Shown: positions 8,301 through 17,185, numbered from the stretch's first letter. The stretch is DNA of 64,000 bases from Chelydra serpentina (GCA_037349315.1 JBAIAC010000026.1:1612001-1676000), one strand, 5' to 3'. Translations and numbers: made by a program. The notes: generated by a model from the sequence alone, not told the origin.

Positions 8301-10685
8301 AGCCAGAAAGGGCTGAGCTGCAGCAAGGCGGCCATTGTCAACATGTCCAGTGAATGTGGCTCCATCAAGAATGTCTTTATCTGGCATGTGAGCCAAGCTA
8401 TCGCCTATCGCTGCAGCAAGGTACATAGAATCATAGAATCTCAGGGTTGGAAGGGACCTTAGGAGGTCATCTAGTCCAACCCCCTGCTCAAAGCATGACC
8501 AATCCCCCATTTTTGCCCCAGATCCCTAAATGGCCCCCTCAAGGATTGAACTCACAACCCTGGGTTTAGCAGGCCAATGCTGAAACCACTGAGCTATCCC
8601 TTCCATCATGCGTGTATCACAGGGGTGGGCAAACTTTTTGCCCGAGGGCCACATCTGGGTGAGGAAATTGCATGCAGGGCCATGAATGCAGGACTGGGGG
8701 TGGTTGTTGGGGTGTGGGAAGGAGTTCGGGTTGTGGGAGGGGGCTCAGGGCAGGGGTTGGGGTGCAGAAGGAGTGTGGGGTGTGGCAGGGGGCTCAGGGC
8801 AGGGGTTTGTGGTATAGGAGGGGTGCGAGGTGCAGCAGGGGGCTCAGGGCAGGGGTTGGGGTGCAGAAGGAGTGTGGGGTGTGGCAGGGGGCTCAGGGCA
8901 GGGGTTGGGGTGCAGAAGGAGTGTGGGGTGTGGCAGGGGGCTCAGGACAGGGGTTGGGGTGCAGAAGGAGTGTGGGGTGTGGCAGGGGGCTCAGGACAGG
9001 GGTTGGGGTGCAGAAGGAGTGTGGGGTGTGGCAGGGGGCTCAGGGCAGGGGTGCAGGGTGCAGAAGGGGCTCGGGGTGCGGGATCCGGTCCGGCGCCACT
9101 TACCTGGAGCAGCTCCGGGGTGGCAGCAGCATGCACTGGGGTCAGGGCAGGCCCCCTGCCCTGGTGCTGGCCCCCTCGCTGCTCTGGGAAGCAGCTAGCA
9201 CCACGTCCCTGCGGCCCCTGGAGCTTCGGGGAAGGTACCCACAGGCAAGGATAGCACGCTCAGCCCTCTGGACCCTCTCCCTCAGGGCCACAGGGATGTG
9301 GTGCTGGCCGCTTCCCAGAGTGGTGCGGGGCCCATGGCTCCGTGGAGGTGGCAATCCCGTGGGCTGGATCCAAAGCCCTGAGGGTCCAGATCTGGCCCAC
9401 AGGCCGTAGTTTGCCTATTCCTGGCGTAGCCCACCAGGGAAATCCTCACACTGGGAGGTGCATGGGGCTTCTCAGCACTAGACGAGCCAGTCTCAGCACA
9501 GGCAGGGAAGGGCCACTATGGAGCTATTCATTCTAGCCCTTCTGAGGGGCGAATACACCCAGCTCAGAGACCATCACTAGGTTTAAATCGAGTAGACCAG
9601 ATCCTCTGCTGCCCCGGTGAAACCGTGGGGGGAAAACACAGGAGAATCGATGCCACATTTACACTTCCCTCTGCCCCCCGAGATCATGCATCACCTAGAT
9701 CAGCCTCAGCACTGCTCTAAGTTGTACTCAGCTATCGCAGCCCCCCTGAAGCCACACAGTAGCTGTGGCTCATTGAAGTGCAGCTACATCCCCTTCCCCA
9801 TGGCCATGCCCCTGAGAGCACCTCATTGTCGCCGGTCAGAATATCAGAGACTGCATCTCACACCAGGGTCCTCACCCCCTTGTCTGTCTCTCCCTTCCCT
9901 CCCCTCAGGGTCTGGGGTCATTTCCTGTAGGGCTCATTCCCCTCCCCACACGCTGCTGTCTCTGCTCATGGTGTCTCGCCCACAGGCTGCTCTGAACATG
10001 CTCACCAAGTGCCAGTCCTTGGGGTATGGAGGAGACGGGATCCTGAGCATCGCTGTCCATCCTGGCTGGGTGCAGACTGACATGGTGCGCGTAGTCTCCC
10101 ACGAGGTAGGTGCCTCGCTGCGGGAGGCCAGTCGTACCTCATGTCATGGGCAGATGTTCACCGTAAGGGGAATGGTTTCACTGCAACTTGTCTCCCCCTC
10201 CACCTTCACCCTGTACGGAGGAAAACTGTCCCAGAGAGTCCGTCATCAGATCCCACCTCCTGGGGAGTCAGCGCTGTGCCTGGGCACTGATCCGCCTGCT
10301 GCTATTTCCTTGCTTCCTCCAGCTCCTGCCATCGCAAAGCGAACGTCAGCAGAGCTGCTGTTGTTGGGAGCTGGAGGAGGTGGGAGCTGGTTGTCATGGG
10401 CACCTGTTTGCAGGTATCTGCATGGGGATCCTGCCCCAGCTCCCCACCCAGCATCAGGGGACAGTGACCTGGGCTGGCCCCAGGGGAGATCCTGGCCCTG
10501 CCCCTGCCCCTGGTGTCCTGGGCCGCCCCCAGGGAAGGCATCTCCCACTCACTCTCCTTTGCCCCCTGCAGCCCCCACTGACGGTGGATGCGAGTGTCCG
10601 AGGGATCCTGAACGTGCTCCCCACGCTCTCCGAGAAGGAAAACGGGGCCTTTGTGGACTGGGAAGGGAAAGTTCTTCCCTGGTGA
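2157..10685 (+). CDS. SDR-family carbonyl reductase, C-factor/sniffer-like (six exons)
   Basis: Join of 2157-2303, 4334-4385, 5069-5256, 8265-8420, 9986-10105 and 10572-10685, giving 258 residues, the usual length for this SDR group. The family is NAD(P)H-dependent cytosolic oxidoreductases acting on carbonyl compounds; the substrate here is unknown. Visible motifs: cofactor-binding TGANRGIG at residues 12-19, NNAG at 95-98, the structural Asn at 120 (TTNVTGP), candidate catalytic Ser at 157/158 (VNMSS), and YRCSK at 177-181 giving Tyr177 and Lys181. HPGWVQTDM near 208-216 is the usual loop after the active site. The start has an acceptable context (gaaccATGg) and sits just before the Rossmann fold. 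All introns are GT-AG and no stop interrupts the frame. The exon 4 donor (GTACAT) is weak. I judge it a working gene. Relatives often lie in tandem, and a relic at 52.7 kb agrees with that. Confidence 0.93.
2512..2690 (-). mobile_element. Diverged tRNA-derived SINE with CR1-like tail (intron 1)
   Basis: On the - strand this resembles the SINE at 32.0 kb: a tRNA-like B-box region (GGGAGTTCAATCCTTGAG) near 2630-2650, then the GGCCATTTAGGGATCTGGGG body, then a worn CR1-like tail near 2527-2580. It is far more diverged than the other copies, and the head boundary is unclear. Confidence 0.7.
2740..3530 (+). repeat. Dispersed repeat R1, uninterrupted copy (intron 1)
   Basis: A C-rich, unclassified repeat of about 0.8 kb. 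Matching sequence occurs at 37.83-37.91 plus 42.97-43.91 kb (split by Harbinger copy 1), at 51.14-51.62 kb and at 13.23-13.57 kb. Shared landmarks include a TTTTGACT...TAACTCC segment, the GCGCACA...CTCCCTGGCTGCTCAG segment and the CTCCTCAC.GTCCCTGTGCCCTGA segment. No coding frame, TIR or LTR termini were identified. Confidence 0.6.
3531..3752. other. Intron 1 sequence between R1 and the solo LTR
   Basis: No recognised feature except the last five bases (gtcaa, 3748-3752), which are the left target duplication of the solo LTR that follows. Confidence 0.5.
3753..4302 (+). mobile_element. Solo LTR with 5-bp target duplication
   Basis: A 550-bp element starting TGTGACAAAG and ending CTCCGTGACA, flanked on both sides by gtcaa (3748-3752 and 4303-4307). 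AATAAA at 4211-4216 marks the likely R region. The ends, length and duplication size fit a retroviral-type solo LTR formed by recombination between two LTRs. No coding remnant is present. It lies in the same orientation as the SDR gene, 31 bp from exon 2, so its polyadenylation signal could compete with splicing of intron 1. Confidence 0.85.
4334..4385 (+). CDS. SDR gene exon 2
   Basis: A 52-bp exon for residues 50-66 plus the first base of codon 67, preceded by a pyrimidine-rich tract and CAG and followed by GTGGGT. A solo LTR ends 31 bp upstream and its target duplication ends 26 bp upstream, so almost the entire 3' splice signal is squeezed between the LTR and the exon. Confidence 0.88.
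4386..5068 (+). other. SDR intron 2, no recognised element
   Basis: A 683-bp intron bounded by GTGGGT and CTGTAG. An AT-rich stretch lies at 4790-4880. No repeat or coding frame was recognised. Confidence 0.6.
5069..5256 (+). CDS. SDR gene exon 3
   Basis: Encodes the rest of codon 67 (Glu) to residue 129. It contains EVTDPASIK, the NNAG motif and the conserved Asn120. The acceptor is CTCTGTAG and the donor is GTAAGG, directly after AGCCAG. The phase matches exon 2 exactly. Confidence 0.92.
5257..6813 (+). other. SDR intron 3, first part, no recognised element
   Basis: About 1.5 kb with no recognised transposon, RNA gene or exon. It is moderately GC-rich and could be old, unrecognisable repeat sequence. 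Confidence 0.5.
6814..6905 (+). mobile_element. Penelope-like element 3'-end fragment
   Basis: The pattern GCATCTGATGAAGT, then CATGAAAGCTTATGC, then AGTCTCTAAGGTGCCACAAG matches in order the 3' end of the Penelope-like element at 36.94-37.03 kb, with a different middle section. It appears to be a short, 5'-truncated copy of a related subfamily. No target duplication was found. Confidence 0.65.
6960..7430 (-). mobile_element. CR1 LINE, 3' end with RT C-terminus (intron 3)
   Basis: A CR1 3' end begins at the CATAGAATCATAGAAT repeat and runs on the - strand into the C-terminal part of the CR1 protein ([50 protein letters not shown]), ending at the GMI terminus near 7047. It is strongly 5'-truncated, as most CR1 copies are, and antisense to the SDR gene. 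Confidence 0.9.
7489..7940 (+). repeat. 445-bp repeat shared with 53.24-53.69 kb
   Basis: Nearly the same sequence, by eye over 90 percent identical and collinear, recurs at 53234-53690. It starts in both at CTCCCTGGCTGCCCAGGTG and ends near a CCCAGCC..AGGAGG segment. A long + frame runs through it here, but the other copy lies in dead DNA and no known domain is visible. It is either a dispersed repeat or a piece duplicated together with the SDR gene. Confidence 0.65.
7941..8264 (+). other. SDR intron 3, last part
   Basis: About 320 bp leading to the exon 4 acceptor. The last 50 bases, including CTCCTAAGCTGA and GTGCTCTTTTCTCCCC, have a clear counterpart at 52845-52895 in the SDR relic. Nothing else was recognised. 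Confidence 0.6.
8265..8420 (+). CDS. SDR gene exon 4
   Basis: Encodes residues 130-181: the helix after the NVTGP strand, the VNMSS strand bearing the catalytic Ser, and the YRCSK active-site motif, whose Lys is the last codon. The donor is GTACAT and a SINE begins within it. If the donor is skipped the frame adds 13 codons (the first from the donor bases, the rest SINE) and stops at 8460-8462, before the last 77 residues. Confidence 0.92.
8423..8604 (-). mobile_element. tRNA-derived SINE (tortoise Pol III type) in the exon 4 donor
   Basis: On the - strand it runs from a tRNA-like head (A-box-like TAGCTCAGTGG near 8590-8600 and B-box-like GGTTGTGAGTTCAATCC near 8545-8565) through a body to a tail equal to the CR1 3' end, finishing in ATTCTATG repeats at 8423-8438. 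The tail abuts the exon 4 donor, so the intronic bases from about +4 onward come from the SINE. This SINE family is known to borrow the CR1 3' end for retrotransposition. Confidence 0.9.
8620..9423 (+). mobile_element. Non-autonomous hAT-type element (intron 4)
   Basis: It starts CAGGGGTGGGCAAACTTTTT and ends with the near-complement ...AGTTTGCCTATTCCTG, a hAT-like terminal inverted repeat with CAG/CTG ends. The inside has no transposase; it is largely a G-rich tandem array plus unique DNA. The terminal 40 bases match the element at 27.94 kb. No convincing 8-bp target duplication was found. Confidence 0.75.
8715..9070 (+). repeat. 49-bp tandem repeat array inside the hAT element
   Basis: The landmark GCAGAAG recurs at 8764, 8863, 8912, 8961, 9010 and 9060, a period of 49 bp with one degenerate unit in the gap. 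About seven units, each rich in GGGCTCAGGGCAGGGG. The period is not a multiple of three, so the glycine-rich frames crossing it are artefacts. Confidence 0.9.
9424..9985 (+). other. SDR intron 4, last part
   Basis: About 560 bp between the hAT element and exon 5 with no recognised repeat. It ends in a normal acceptor. Confidence 0.55.
9986..10105 (+). CDS. SDR gene exon 5
   Basis: Encodes residues 182-221, starting AALNMLTK (the helix that carries on from the YxxxK motif) and containing [10 protein letters not shown]. Phase 0 at both ends, acceptor GCCCACAG, donor GTAGGT. Confidence 0.92.
10106..10571 (+). other. SDR intron 5
   Basis: A 466-bp intron with GTAGGT and CTGCAG ends. Its last 100 bases match 52965-53059 in the relic closely (CCCTGGTGTCCTGGGCC.., TCTCCTTTGCCCCCTGCAG), showing that the relic derives from an unspliced gene rather than a processed copy. 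Confidence 0.75.
10572..10685 (+). CDS. SDR gene exon 6 (terminal)
   Basis: Encodes residues 222-258, ending GKVLPW and TGA. The acceptor is CCCCCTGCAG. A damaged copy of this exon and of the intron before it is present at 52.96-53.17 kb, where codon 10 has become TGA. Confidence 0.92.
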   Translation, partial: PPLTVDASVRGILNVLPTLSEKENGAFVDWEGKVLPW

Positions 10686-10760
10686 GACGCCCCCGGCCAC
10701 ACGACAGGAGCCCTGGGCCAGGCCGTTCCAGTGACCGCCGTCAGCTGTGCTTGTGTCCTC

Positions 10761-10766
10761 AATAAA
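10761..10766 (+). terminator. Polyadenylation signal of the SDR gene
   Basis: AATAAA 75 bases after the stop codon, in a short 3' UTR. No competing signal is seen nearby. Confidence 0.7.
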
Positions 10767-11349
10767 CCCACTGTTCTAACGCAACAGCCCTGAGCCCGGC
10801 CTGGCCTGACAGCCACTGGCTGCCCCACGGGTGGAGCTGCCGTGTGGCGGGCAGCTCCATGTGACAGTTCCCACTGGGGAGAGTCTCACTGATTCCTCCC
10901 CACAGCCAAAACCCAGAGCTGGCCTGTGTGGGGAGAGCTGGGATGGGGGTGGATGAAGAAGGGTGAGTAGGAGGCTGGCGGGGAGGGCGGGCTGGGGGTG
11001 GCTTGGCTGGCTGCCAGGGGTGGGAAGAACACCCGGTGGTTCAGGACCCCAGGGCACATCCTGGAGGAGGGTTTCTCTCAGACCAACAGCAGCTGGGTTT
11101 CAAGAGTGTCTGGAGGGGGCCCAGGAGTTGTTAAGTGGTCTCCTCGTCCCACGTCCTGAAGCCCAGACTAAGTCGCAACCCCCCGTTTGGGGAGAGCCCG
11201 GTTCACCCATGAACAGACACCACGCTGAGCAGTCACTGCCGCAGGGAAGAGATCCCAGGAAGACCCCATGGGACGTTACACACACCCCTTCCCCCACACT
11301 AGTGCAGTGTATGAGTCAGCCAGGCCGAGATATACAGGCCGACGCTCTC
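10767..11349. other. Intergenic sequence after the SDR gene
   Basis: About 580 bp of GC-rich sequence without a recognised element or coding frame. Confidence 0.5.
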
Positions 11350-11352
11350 TAA

Positions 11353-11625
11353 GGTTATGTCTACACTGCAGTTTCACCCTGGTGGCTGGCCCGTGCCAGC
11401 TGACTCACAGGTCTCGGGTTAAGGGGCTGTTTGACTGTGGTGTCAACGTTTGGGCCTGGCATCTGGGACCCTTCCACCGCCCATGGTCTGAGAGCCAGGC
11501 CTCCAGCCAGAGCCTTAACGTCTGTGCCAAATTTAAACAGCCCCTTAGCCCGAGCCCCACGAGCCCGAGTCAGCTGGCACAGGCCAGCTCTGGGGTTTGA
11601 ACTGTTGTGTAGACACATCTGAACC
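11353..11625. mobile_element. Harbinger-type fold-back MITE with TAA target duplication
   Basis: A 273-bp element with terminal inverted repeats (GGTTATGTCTACAC at the left, GTGTAGACACATCTGAACC at the right) and the 3-bp duplication TAA on both sides. The inside is also inverted: GTGCCAGCTGACTC...GGGGCTGTTT near 11394-11432 pairs with AAACAGCCCCTTAG...GTCAGCTGGCAC near 11535-11580. The GTCTACAC terminus and TAA duplication tie it to the Harbinger elements at 37.9 and 45.5 kb. Confidence 0.8.
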
Positions 11626-11628
11626 TAA

Positions 11629-12385
11629 CCAGAGTCCAAAATATCTCAGAGGACACTGGGATGGGGGCAGCCAGGAGCTGCTGGGTATATCGGCTCTTTC
11701 TCTTCACGGGGCGAGGGGGCCCTTGGGGTTGGGGAAACCCTCCCTGCCTGTGCCCATTGGTTGGGGGAGGGCAGTGCCCTGGGGGGGTGGGCGGTGTCAC
11801 ACTTTCCCAGGCGTGGGAGGGAGAGCCAGGAGGATCCACACATACTGTGTGGCCCCAGAGGGGACAGCTCGCTCATGGAGCCTGTGTGGGCTTTAGGCAC
11901 AGGGAGAGACCAGCCAGGGGCGGGAGAGGCACCAACACCAAAGGGAGGGGCTTCCCCACAGGCCTACATTGGGGGACTCATCCCTGCTGGGAGACAAGGT
12001 GCTCCTGCTCCGCACTCGGCGGGAAGGAGCCAAGCCGGGGGTCAGCCACGGACAGGTGAGGGAGCAGCTGCCCTGGCCCTTCGGTGTGTGTTTGGGGAGC
12101 GCGGTGCTGCCCACACGAGCTGTGGCTGTCTCCGATTCTGTCCTGTCTCCCCCTCACACACCAGTCACCTGGTGTCTGGGTTTGTCTGCAGCCAAGGCCC
12201 GTGGGGCATGCACGGTCCCTGCTCCGGCCCCAGGCAACGCAGGTGGCTGCACATCGCACTGCAGGGGAGTCTGCTCCAGCAGCATCTGCTGCCAGGGTGT
12301 CACAGGGACTAGCGAATTGGAGCCCTCGGATTGGCTGCCTGCCCTACTTGTCTGCCTCCTGAGGCTGAGTACCAATCAGAGATGC
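11629..12385. other. Unassigned intergenic sequence
   Basis: About 760 bp, GC-rich, with several open frames on both strands but none with a recognisable domain. No repeat family recognised. Confidence 0.45.
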
Positions 12386-13222
12386 CCAAAATAGCGGGAC
12401 TATTCCCTCGCTTACAAATAGATATAGGTGCACAAGCTAATGTAATTTCAGAAGAAACTATACAATAGCTAAAAGTAAAACATGTAGTAGGAGAACAAAC
12501 ACATATTAATTTACAATCTTATAGTGGTGAAAATATTCTTTTTCTGGGTATTTCTGAATGACAGGTCATAGTTAATGATGATGACTACAAATGTTATGTT
12601 CTCTAAAAGGGACCAGGAATTTCTGTTTTAGATTTGGAAACATGTTTAGCACTAAATTAAATTGATAGAATTCAGACTATTCAGGATTCTGAAACACTGA
12701 AAATAGAACATCAGTTTACAGAGTTACTCATTTGGTGAATTGGCATTGGTGAATTGGCATTGGTGAATTGTTTCATTTAACTCTATTTTTTACCTTGTAC
12801 TAAAGAAACCAGTTATACCTGCAGCAAGAAAAATACCCAGAGGTTTAAGAAGTAATGTACAACAGGAATTGGAAAAGTTACCTAAGTTAGATACAACTAA
12901 AAGAGCGGAAGAGCCAACTGAGAGGGTGACTTCATTAGTGACAGTAGACAAAGCTAGATCCCGATGTTTGTGTTTAGATCCAAAAGACTTAATTATGTAA
13001 AAAGGGAATATTTTAAAATACCGATTGGAAAGAAATATTTGGACAAATGTCAGGGTCAAAATATTTGTCTTATTTGAATGCTGTGAATGGATTTTGGCAG
13101 CTACCATTGGAGCAAGAACATCAGTTGCTGTGTTCATTTGACACACCTTTTGGATGTTACTGTTTTAAGAGAGTTACTGCTAGCAATGAATAATGATTAA
13201 GTCTGGTGGATTATGTGAATAT
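12386..13222 (+). mobile_element. Ty3/gypsy retrotransposon fragment A (protease to RT, plus LTR end)
   Basis: Decayed pol sequence in frames broken many times. A protease-like stretch near 12410-12450 (DIGAQANVI, with the usual D-T-G changed to D-I-G) is followed by a spacer and the start of the reverse transcriptase near 13085-13160 (VNGFWQLPLEQE). The sequence then jumps to about 50 bp matching the LTR end of copy C (GGTGGATTA). It belongs to the same family as copies B (25.1 kb) and C (43.9 kb). R1 sequence follows directly, as it does after copy C. Confidence 0.75.
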
Positions 13223-13571
13223 AAATAACCACCCCACGCACATCCCTGACCCCTCTCAGCCTCCCTCCTGCCCCTCACATCCTCCTGCACCTGCCTCAGC
13301 CTCCCTCCTTCTCCCCATGCTCCCTGTACCCCCCTCAGTCTCCCTCCTACCTTCCACATGACCCCTGCAAACCTGCCTCCTACTCCCCCAGTGCCCTGTG
13401 CCTCCCCAGTCAGGGGGTCTCTGGTGCTCCTCACTGTCCCTGTGCCCTGAAAGGGGAGAAGGTAAGTCCCACTGGTTTTCAATCAGATTTTTACTCCTAA
13501 ATTCCTTAGACACTTCAAAAATACCCCCTCAAGTGTTGCTGGCCTTGGATATTTTCCATCCTCAGAAAACA
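13223..13571 (+). repeat. Dispersed repeat R1, partial copy
   Basis: Matches R1 at 3320-3460 (CTGC..CCTACTCCCCCA then CTCCTCACTGTCCCTGTGCCCTGA) and the flank at 51150-51620. It directly follows the LTR end of gypsy fragment A. Confidence 0.6.
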
Positions 13572-14275
13572 AGTAGACTCATAGAAGATTAGGGTTGGAA
13601 GAGACCTCAGCAGCTAATGTAGTCCACTCCCCTGCTCAAAGCAGAACCAACCCCAACTAAATCAGTCAGGGCGTTGTCAAGCTAGGCCTTAAAAACCTCT
13701 AAGGAAGGAGATTCCACCACCTCCCTAGGTAACCTATTTCAGTGCTTCACCACCCTCCTAGTGTTTCCTAATATCCAACCTAGACCATTGATCACTACCC
13801 GTTGAGCACGACCATCCAGCACGACCATCCAGCCAGTTTTCTATTCACCTTACCGTCCATTCATCCAGCCCCCATACTTCTTTAACTTGCTGGCAAGAAT
13901 ACTGTGTGAGACTGTATCAAAAGTTTTGCTAAAGTCAAGAAATAGCACATCCACTGCTTTCCCCTCATCCACAGAGCCAGTTATCTCATCATAGAAGGCA
14001 ATTAGGTTAGTCAGGCATGACTTGCCCTTGGTGAATCCATGCTGACTGATCCTGATCACTTTCCCCTCCTTTAAGTGGTTCAGAATTGATTCCTTGAAGA
14101 CCTGTTCCATGATTTTTCCAGGGATTGAGGTGAGACTGACTGGCCTGTAGTTCCCCGGATCTTCCTTCTTCCCTTTTTTAAAGATGGGCATTACATTAGC
14201 TTTTTTCCAGTCATCCGGGACCTCCCCCGATTGCCATGATTTGTCAAAGATAATGCCCAATGGCTCTGCAATCAT
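13572..14275 (-). mobile_element. CR1 LINE with internal deletion
   Basis: The CR1 3' end (13572-13788, - strand) is joined directly to an upstream part of the RT domain (13789-14275; [32 protein letters not shown]). The catalytic FADD region and the rest of the RT C-terminus are missing between them. The 5' edge is cut by the 3' end of the next CR1 at 14276. Confidence 0.85.
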
Positions 14276-17105
14276 AGAATCATAGAATCATAGAATCTCA
14301 GGGTTGGAAGGGACCTCAGGAGCTCATCTAGTCCAACCCCCTGCTCAAAGCAGGACCAACCCCAACTAGATCATCCCAGCCAGGGCTTTGTCAAGCCTGA
14401 CCTTAAAAACCTCTAAGGAAGGAGATTCCACCACCTCCCTAGGTAACCCATTCCAGTGCTTCACCACCCTACTAGTGAAAAAGTTTTTCCTAATATCCAA
14501 CCTAAACCTCCCACTCTGCAACTTGAGACCATTACTTCTTGTTCTGTCATCTTCTACCACTGAGAACAGTCTAGATCCAGCCTCTTTGGAACCCCCTTTT
14601 AGGTAGTTGAAAGCAGCTATCAAATCCCCCCTCATTCTTCTCTTCTGTAGGCTAAACAATCCCAGTTCCCTCAGCCTCTCCTCATAAGTCATGTGCTCCA
14701 GCCCCCTAATCATTTTTGTTGCCCTCCGTTGGACTCTTTCCAATTTATCCACATCCTTTTTGTAGTGTGGGGCCCAAAACTGGACACAGTACTCCAAATG
14801 AGGCCTCACCAGTGCCGAATAGAGGGGAATAATCACGTCCCTCGATCTGCTGGAAATGCCCCTACTTATACAGCCCAAAATGCCGTTAGCCTTCTTGGCA
14901 ACAAGGGCACACTGTTGACTCATATTCAGCTTTTCATCCACTGTAACCCCTAGGTCCTTTTCTGCAGAACTGCTGCCCAGCCATTCGGTCCCTAGTCTGT
15001 AGCAGTGCATGGGATTCTTCCGTCCTAAGTGCAGGACTCTGCACTTGTCCTTGTTGAACCTCATCAGATTTCTTTTGGCCCAATCCTCTAATTTGTCTAG
15101 GTCCCTCTGTATCCTATCCCTACCCTCCAGCGTATCAACCACTCCTCCCAGTTTAGTGTCATCTGCAAACTTGCTAAGGGTGCAGTCCACACCATCCTCC
15201 AGGTCGTTGATGAAGATATTGAACAAAACCGGCCCCAGCACCGACCCTTGGGGCACTCCACTTGATACCGGCTGCCAACTAGATATGGAGCCATTGATCA
15301 CTACCCGTTGAGCATGACCATCCAGCCAGTTTTCTAGCCACCTTACCGTCCATTCATCCAGCCCATACTTCTTTAACTTGCTGGCAAGAACACTGTGCGA
15401 GACTGTATCAAAAGCTTTGCTAAAGTCAAGAAATAGCACATCCACTGCTTTCCCCTCATCCACAGAGCCAGTTATCTCATCATAGAAGGCAATTAGGTTA
15501 GTCAGGCATGACTTGCCCTTGGTGAATCCATGCTGACTGTCTCTGATCACTTTCCCCTCCTTTAAGTGGTTCAGAATTGATTCCTTGAGGACCTGTTCCA
15601 TGATTTTTCCAGGGACGGAGGTGAGACTGACTGGCCTGTAGTTCCCCGGATCTTCCTTCTTCCCTTTTTTAAACATGGGCACTACATTCGCTTTTTTCCA
15701 GTCATCCGGGACCTCCCCCGATTGCCATGATTTGTCAAAGATAATGGCCAATGGCTCTGCAATCACATCGGCCAACTCCTTTAGCACCCTCGGATGCAGT
15801 GCATCCGGCCCCATGGACTTGTGTTCGTCCAGCTTTTCTAAATAGTCCCGAACTACTTCTTTCTCCACAGAGGGCTGGTCACCTCCTCCCCATACCATGC
15901 TGCGGAGTGCAGCCGTCTGGGAGCTGCCCTTGTCTGTGAAGACAGAGGCAAAAAAAGCATTGAGTACACTAGCTTTCTCCACATCCTCTGTCACAAGGTT
16001 CCCTCCCTCATTCAGCAAGGGGCCCACACGTTCCTTGACTTTCTTCTTGTTGCTAACATACCTGAAGAAACCCTTCCTGTTACTCCTAACATCTCCAGCT
16101 AGCTGCAACTCCAAGTGTGATTTGGCCTTCCTAATTTCACTCCTGCATGCCTGAGCAATATTTTTGTACTCCTCCCTGGTCATTTGTCCAATCTTCCACT
16201 TCTTGTAAGCTGCTTGTTTGTGTTTAAGACGAGCAAGGATTTCACTGTTAAGCCAAGCTGGTCGCCTGCCATATTTACTTTTCTTTCTACACATCGGGAT
16301 GGTTTGTTCCTGCAACCTCAATAAGGATTCTTTAAAATACAGCCAGCTTTCCTCGACTCCTTTCCCCCTCATGTTATTCTCCCAGGGGACCTTGCCCATC
16401 AGTTCCCTGAGGGAGTCAAAGTCTGCTTTTCTGAAGTCCAGGCTCTGTATTCTACTGCTCTCCTTTCTTCCTTGTGTCAGGATCCTGAACTCGACCATCT
16501 CATGGTCACTGCCTCCCAGGTTCCCATCCACTATTGCTTCCTCTACTATTTCTTCCCTGTTTGTGAGCAGCAGGTCAAGAAGAGCTTTTCCCCTAGTTGG
16601 TTCCTCCAGCACTTGCACTAGGAAATTGTCCCCTACACTTTCCAAAAACTTCCTGGATTGTCTGTGGACCGCTATATTGCTCTCCCAGCAGATGTCGGGG
16701 TGATTAAAGTCACCCATGAGAACCAGGGCCTGTGATCTAGTAACTTCTGTTAGTTTTCTGAAGAAAGCCTCGTCCACCTCATCCCCCTGGTCTGGTGGTC
16801 TGTAGCAGACTCCCACCACGACATTACCCTTGTTGCTCACACTTCTCAATTTGATCCAGAAACACTCAGGTTTTTCTGCAGTTTCATACTGGAGCTCTGA
16901 GCAGTCATACTGCTCTCTTACATACAACGCAAGTCCCCCACCTTTTCTGCCCTGCCTATCCTTCCTGAACAGTTTATATCCATCCATGACAGTACTCCAA
17001 TCGTGTGAGTTATCCCACCAAGTCTCTGTTATTCCAATTACGTCATAATTCCTTGACTGTGCCAGGACTTCCAGTTCTCCCTGCTTGTTCCGCAGGCTTC
17101 TTGGG
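14276..17105 (-). mobile_element. Long CR1 LINE copy (2.8 kb)
   Basis: Begins on the right within the endonuclease region and ends at 14276-14300 with three CATAGAAT units, the CR1 3' terminus. It lacks the 5' UTR, ORF1 and the very start of ORF2. It lies between two other CR1 fragments in the same orientation, so the whole 13.6-17.9 kb block is CR1 on CR1. Confidence 0.92.
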
Positions 17106-17185
17106 GATATTGAACAAAACTGGCCCCAGCACCGACCCTTGGGGCACTCCACTTGATACCGGCTGCCAACTAGACATGGAGCCAT
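14366..17185 (-). CDS. CR1 ORF2: endonuclease and reverse transcriptase, 5'-truncated
   Basis: An uninterrupted 939-codon frame. The first ~27 codons come from the neighbouring CR1 fragment read in another frame; CR1 homology starts at [17 protein letters not shown]. Then come the APE-type endonuclease (ITETWW near residue 52, YRPPDQGD near 128, [11 protein letters not shown] near 157, SDHEMV near 226), a linker, and the [44 protein letters not shown] and the catalytic FADDTKLGG. It ends DKALAGMI as other CR1 copies do. The enzyme would nick DNA and copy CR1 RNA at the target. The start of the endonuclease is missing, so independent mobility is unlikely, but lack of any stop suggests a young insertion. 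Confidence 0.88.
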   Translation of the reverse strand: MAPCLVGSRYQVECPKGRCWGQFCSISPRSLRNKQGELEVLAQSRNYDVIGITETWWDNSHDWSTVMDGYKLFRKDRQGRKGGGLALYVREQYDCSELQYETAEKPECFWIKLRSVSNKGNVVVGVCYRPPDQGDEVDEAFFRKLTEVTRSQALVLMGDFNHPDICWESNIAVHRQSRKFLESVGDNFLVQVLEEPTRGKALLDLLLTNREEIVEEAIVDGNLGGSDHEMVEFRILTQGRKESSRIQSLDFRKADFDSLRELMGKVPWENNMRGKGVEESWLYFKESLLRLQEQTIPMCRKKSKYGRRPAWLNSEILARLKHKQAAYKKWKIGQMTREEYKNIAQACRSEIRKAKSHLELQLAGDVRSNRKGFFRYVSNKKKVKERVGPLLNEGGNLVTEDVEKASVLNAFFASVFTDKGSSQTAALRSMVWGGGDQPSVEKEVVRDYLEKLDEHKSMGPDALHPRVLKELADVIAEPLAIIFDKSWQSGEVPDDWKKANVVPMFKKGKKEDPGNYRPVSLTSVPGKIMEQVLKESILNHLKEGKVIRDSQHGFTKGKSCLTNLIAFYDEITGSVDEGKAVDVLFLDFSKAFDTVSHSVLASKLKKYGLDEWTVRWLENWLDGHAQRVVINGSISSWQPVSSGVPQGSVLGPVLFNIFINDLEDGVDCTLSKFADDTKLGGVVDTLEGRDRIQRDLDKLEDWAKRNLMRFNKDKCRVLHLGRKNPMHCYRLGTEWLGSSSAEKDLGVTVDEKLNMSQQCALVAKKANGILGCISRGISSRSRDVIIPLYSALVRPHLEYCVQFWAPHYKKDVDKLERVQRRATKMIRGLEHMTYEERLRELGLFSLQKRRMRGDLIAAFNYLKGGSKEAGSRLFSVVEDDRTRSNGLKLQSGRFRLDIRKNFFTSRVVKHWNGLPREVVESPSLEVFKVRLDKALAGMI

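Noticed and set aside
8690..9070. CRISPR-like regular repeats
   Set aside because: The units are contiguous without unique spacers, in a vertebrate genome; this is a minisatellite.
8577..9409. Three long Gly/Arg/Cys-rich + frames around 8.6-9.4 kb
   Set aside because: They arise from the 49-bp tandem array, whose period is not a multiple of three, so all three frames stay open together.
9617..10765. A 382-codon + frame running across SDR exons 5 and 6 and beyond
   Set aside because: It crosses good splice sites, includes intron text rich in Pro/Ser, and overlaps two exons whose own frame and phases fit the SDR protein. Treated as chance openness in GC-rich DNA; the part over exon 5 shares the SDR frame.
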